Origin: Gemmatimonadaceae bacterium
Lineage (GTDB): Bacteria; Gemmatimonadota; Gemmatimonadetes; Gemmatimonadales; Gemmatimonadaceae
DNA length: 5,376 nt
Direction of reading: 5' to 3'
Assembly: GCA_017881545.1 (NCBI GenBank)
Contig: JADGQU010000200.1
Span: 1-5,376 of the forward strand
Each line of letters opens with the position of its first letter. Positions within the stretch are counted from its first letter, which is position 1. Below are positions 4,315 through 5,376 of the stretch, piece by piece. Under the pieces are notes generated by a model. The model had not been told where the DNA came from. It saw nothing but the letters and a program-made list of their open reading frames with translations, and did no database searches. The translations under genes and the position numbers were made by a program.

Positions 4315-5376
4315 TGCGGTACGGATACTGGCTGCCCGTCTTCGGCGGCTGGCTGCGCAACGTCCCCGACGAAAACATGAGCCCGACGTGGGATTATGTG
4401 AAGCGCCTCGCCCAGCGCAGCGAGCAGATAGGCTACGACATCACGCTCATCGCCGAGCTGTTCATGAACGACATCAAGGGAATCGACGCTGATTCGCTCG
4501 ATGCCTGGTCCACCGCCGCGGCGCTGGCGGCGGTGACGGAGAAGCTGGAGCTGATGGTCGCCGTGCGCCCGACTTTTCACGAGCCGGCGATCTTCGCCAA
4601 GCAGGCGGCGAACATCGACCACATCTCGAAGGGACGCCTGGCCCTCAACGTCGTCTCGTCGTGGTGGAAGGACGAGGCGAGGCGATACGGAATCCACTTC
4701 GAGGAGCATGACGACCGCTACGCGCGCACGGACGAGTGGCTGCGCGTCGTGAACGGAGTGTGGAACGAGCCGCGCTTCAGCCACAGCGGCAGTCACTACA
4801 AGGTCGAGGAAACGATCCTCGAGCCAAAGCCGTTTCGTCGTCCGAGGCCCACGATTTACGCCGGCGGTGAGAGCCCGGCGGCCAAGGACCTGATATCCCG
4901 CACCTGCGATGCGTACGTGATGCACGGCGATCCAGCCGACCGGGTCGCGCCCAAGGTTGCAGACATGCGCGCGCGTCGGGAAAAGATTGGATTGGGTCCG
5001 ATGCAATACGGCGTCGCCGCGTATGCGATCGTTCGCGATACTGAGGAGGAGGCGCAAAAGGAGCTGGTGCGGATAACGAACGTCCAGCCGGGGACGCCCG
5101 GCTATCAGAACTATCAGGACTGGATCTCGCACACGGCGCTCGAGCAGCAGGTAAGCCTGGAGGACTACTCGGTCTCGAACCGCGGACTTCGCGCAGGCCT
5201 GGTCGGAACGCCCGAGAAAGTCGCTGACGGCATCCGCGATCTCGAAGCCGTCGGGGTGAATCTGCTGCTGCTTCAGTTCAGTCCGCAGCTGGAGGAAATG
5301 GAGCGCTTCGCGGAGACCGTCATGCCACTGCTGGAACCGGCGTCCAGTTCGAGTTCGAAGAGCCGCGACTGGCGTC
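4314..5376 (+). CDS. LLM class FMNH2-dependent monooxygenase, SsuD/SfnG-like (3' end missing)
   Basis: The frame from ATG 4314 stays open to the window end: 354 codons plus one base, without a stop. The product is a bacterial-luciferase-like TIM-barrel flavoenzyme. Relatives use reduced FMN and O2 to oxidise sulfonates, sulfones, ketones or amine-type substrates. Signatures in order: MRYGYWLPVFGGW (1-13), much like the SfnG-type N-terminus; HISKGRLALNVVSSWWKDE (103-121), the family's GR-x-x-x-NVVS/TGW block; EEHDDRYARTDEWLRVV (130-146), the HD-x-RY-x-R-x-E helix; and IYAGGESPAAKDL (181-193) followed by DAYVMHGDP (199-207), the FMN-phosphate region. GLVGTPEKVADGI (295-307) is the typical C-terminal domain. 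At 354 residues it is near full family length, so few codons are lost. The visible C-terminus turns serine-rich (SSSSSKS, 344-350). No flavin reductase is visible to supply FMNH2. Dimethylsulfone or alkanesulfonate is a possible substrate by resemblance only. The start is set by the one-base overlap and a Shine-Dalgarno site. Confidence 0.9.
   Translation, partial: MRYGYWLPVFGGWLRNVPDENMSPTWDYVKRLAQRSEQIGYDITLIAELFMNDIKGIDADSLDAWSTAAALAAVTEKLELMVAVRPTFHEPAIFAKQAANIDHISKGRLALNVVSSWWKDEARRYGIHFEEHDDRYARTDEWLRVVNGVWNEPRFSHSGSHYKVEETILEPKPFRRPRPTIYAGGESPAAKDLISRTCDAYVMHGDPADRVAPKVADMRARREKIGLGPMQYGVAAYAIVRDTEEEAQKELVRITNVQPGTPGYQNYQDWISHTALEQQVSLEDYSVSNRGLRAGLVGTPEKVADGIRDLEAVGVNLLLLQFSPQLEEMERFAETVMPLLEPASSSSSKSRDWR

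Noticed and set aside
4215..5132. Leftward open frame (305 codons) opposite the flavin monooxygenase
   Set aside because: The plus strand encodes an unmistakable luciferase-like monooxygenase through the same bases. The antisense protein is Arg/Val/Ala-rich with no family signature.

Overview
The window is GC-rich bacterial chromosome with tightly packed genes. It holds the last codons of one unidentified gene, three complete genes and a fifth gene cut by the right edge. A secreted esterase-like protein, an AI-2E/PerM-type permease and strong third-position G/C bias fit a soil or aquatic Gram-negative lineage. Gemmatimonadota or Acidobacteriota is a reasonable guess, but no phylogenetic marker is present, so this is weak inference. 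There are no rRNA, tRNA, CRISPR or insertion-sequence features.

Layout, left to right. (1) Positions 1-100 carry the final 32 codons of a rightward gene. It ends tail-to-tail with a leftward gene for an AI-2E family membrane protein (117-1370). A perfect 26-bp palindrome (58-83) lies in the last codons of the first gene, 34 bp past the permease stop. (2) An 86-bp divergent spacer (1371-1456) separates the permease from a rightward gene for a 582-residue exported alpha/beta-hydrolase (1457-3205). This protein has a signal peptide and a GGSTG nucleophile elbow. (3) A 71-bp spacer follows. It holds a plausible intrinsic terminator, a competing inverted repeat and a duplicated TTTTTTGACC element. 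(4) Next is a two-gene unit. A RimK/glutathione-synthetase-like ATP-grasp ligase (3277-4314) overlaps by one base (TGATG) with a gene for a luciferase-like, FMNH2-dependent monooxygenase of the SsuD/SfnG type (4314 to beyond 5376).

The ATP-grasp/flavin-monooxygenase pair is the most system-like content. The two genes look translationally coupled, and the second gene's ribosome binding site lies inside a codon run for a polyalanine C-terminus of the first. An ATP-dependent carboxylate-amine (or thiol) ligase coupled to an oxygen-inserting flavoenzyme suggests a small pathway, either biosynthetic or catabolic. The sequence does not identify the substrate. The esterase may be independent, because a candidate terminator separates it from the pair.
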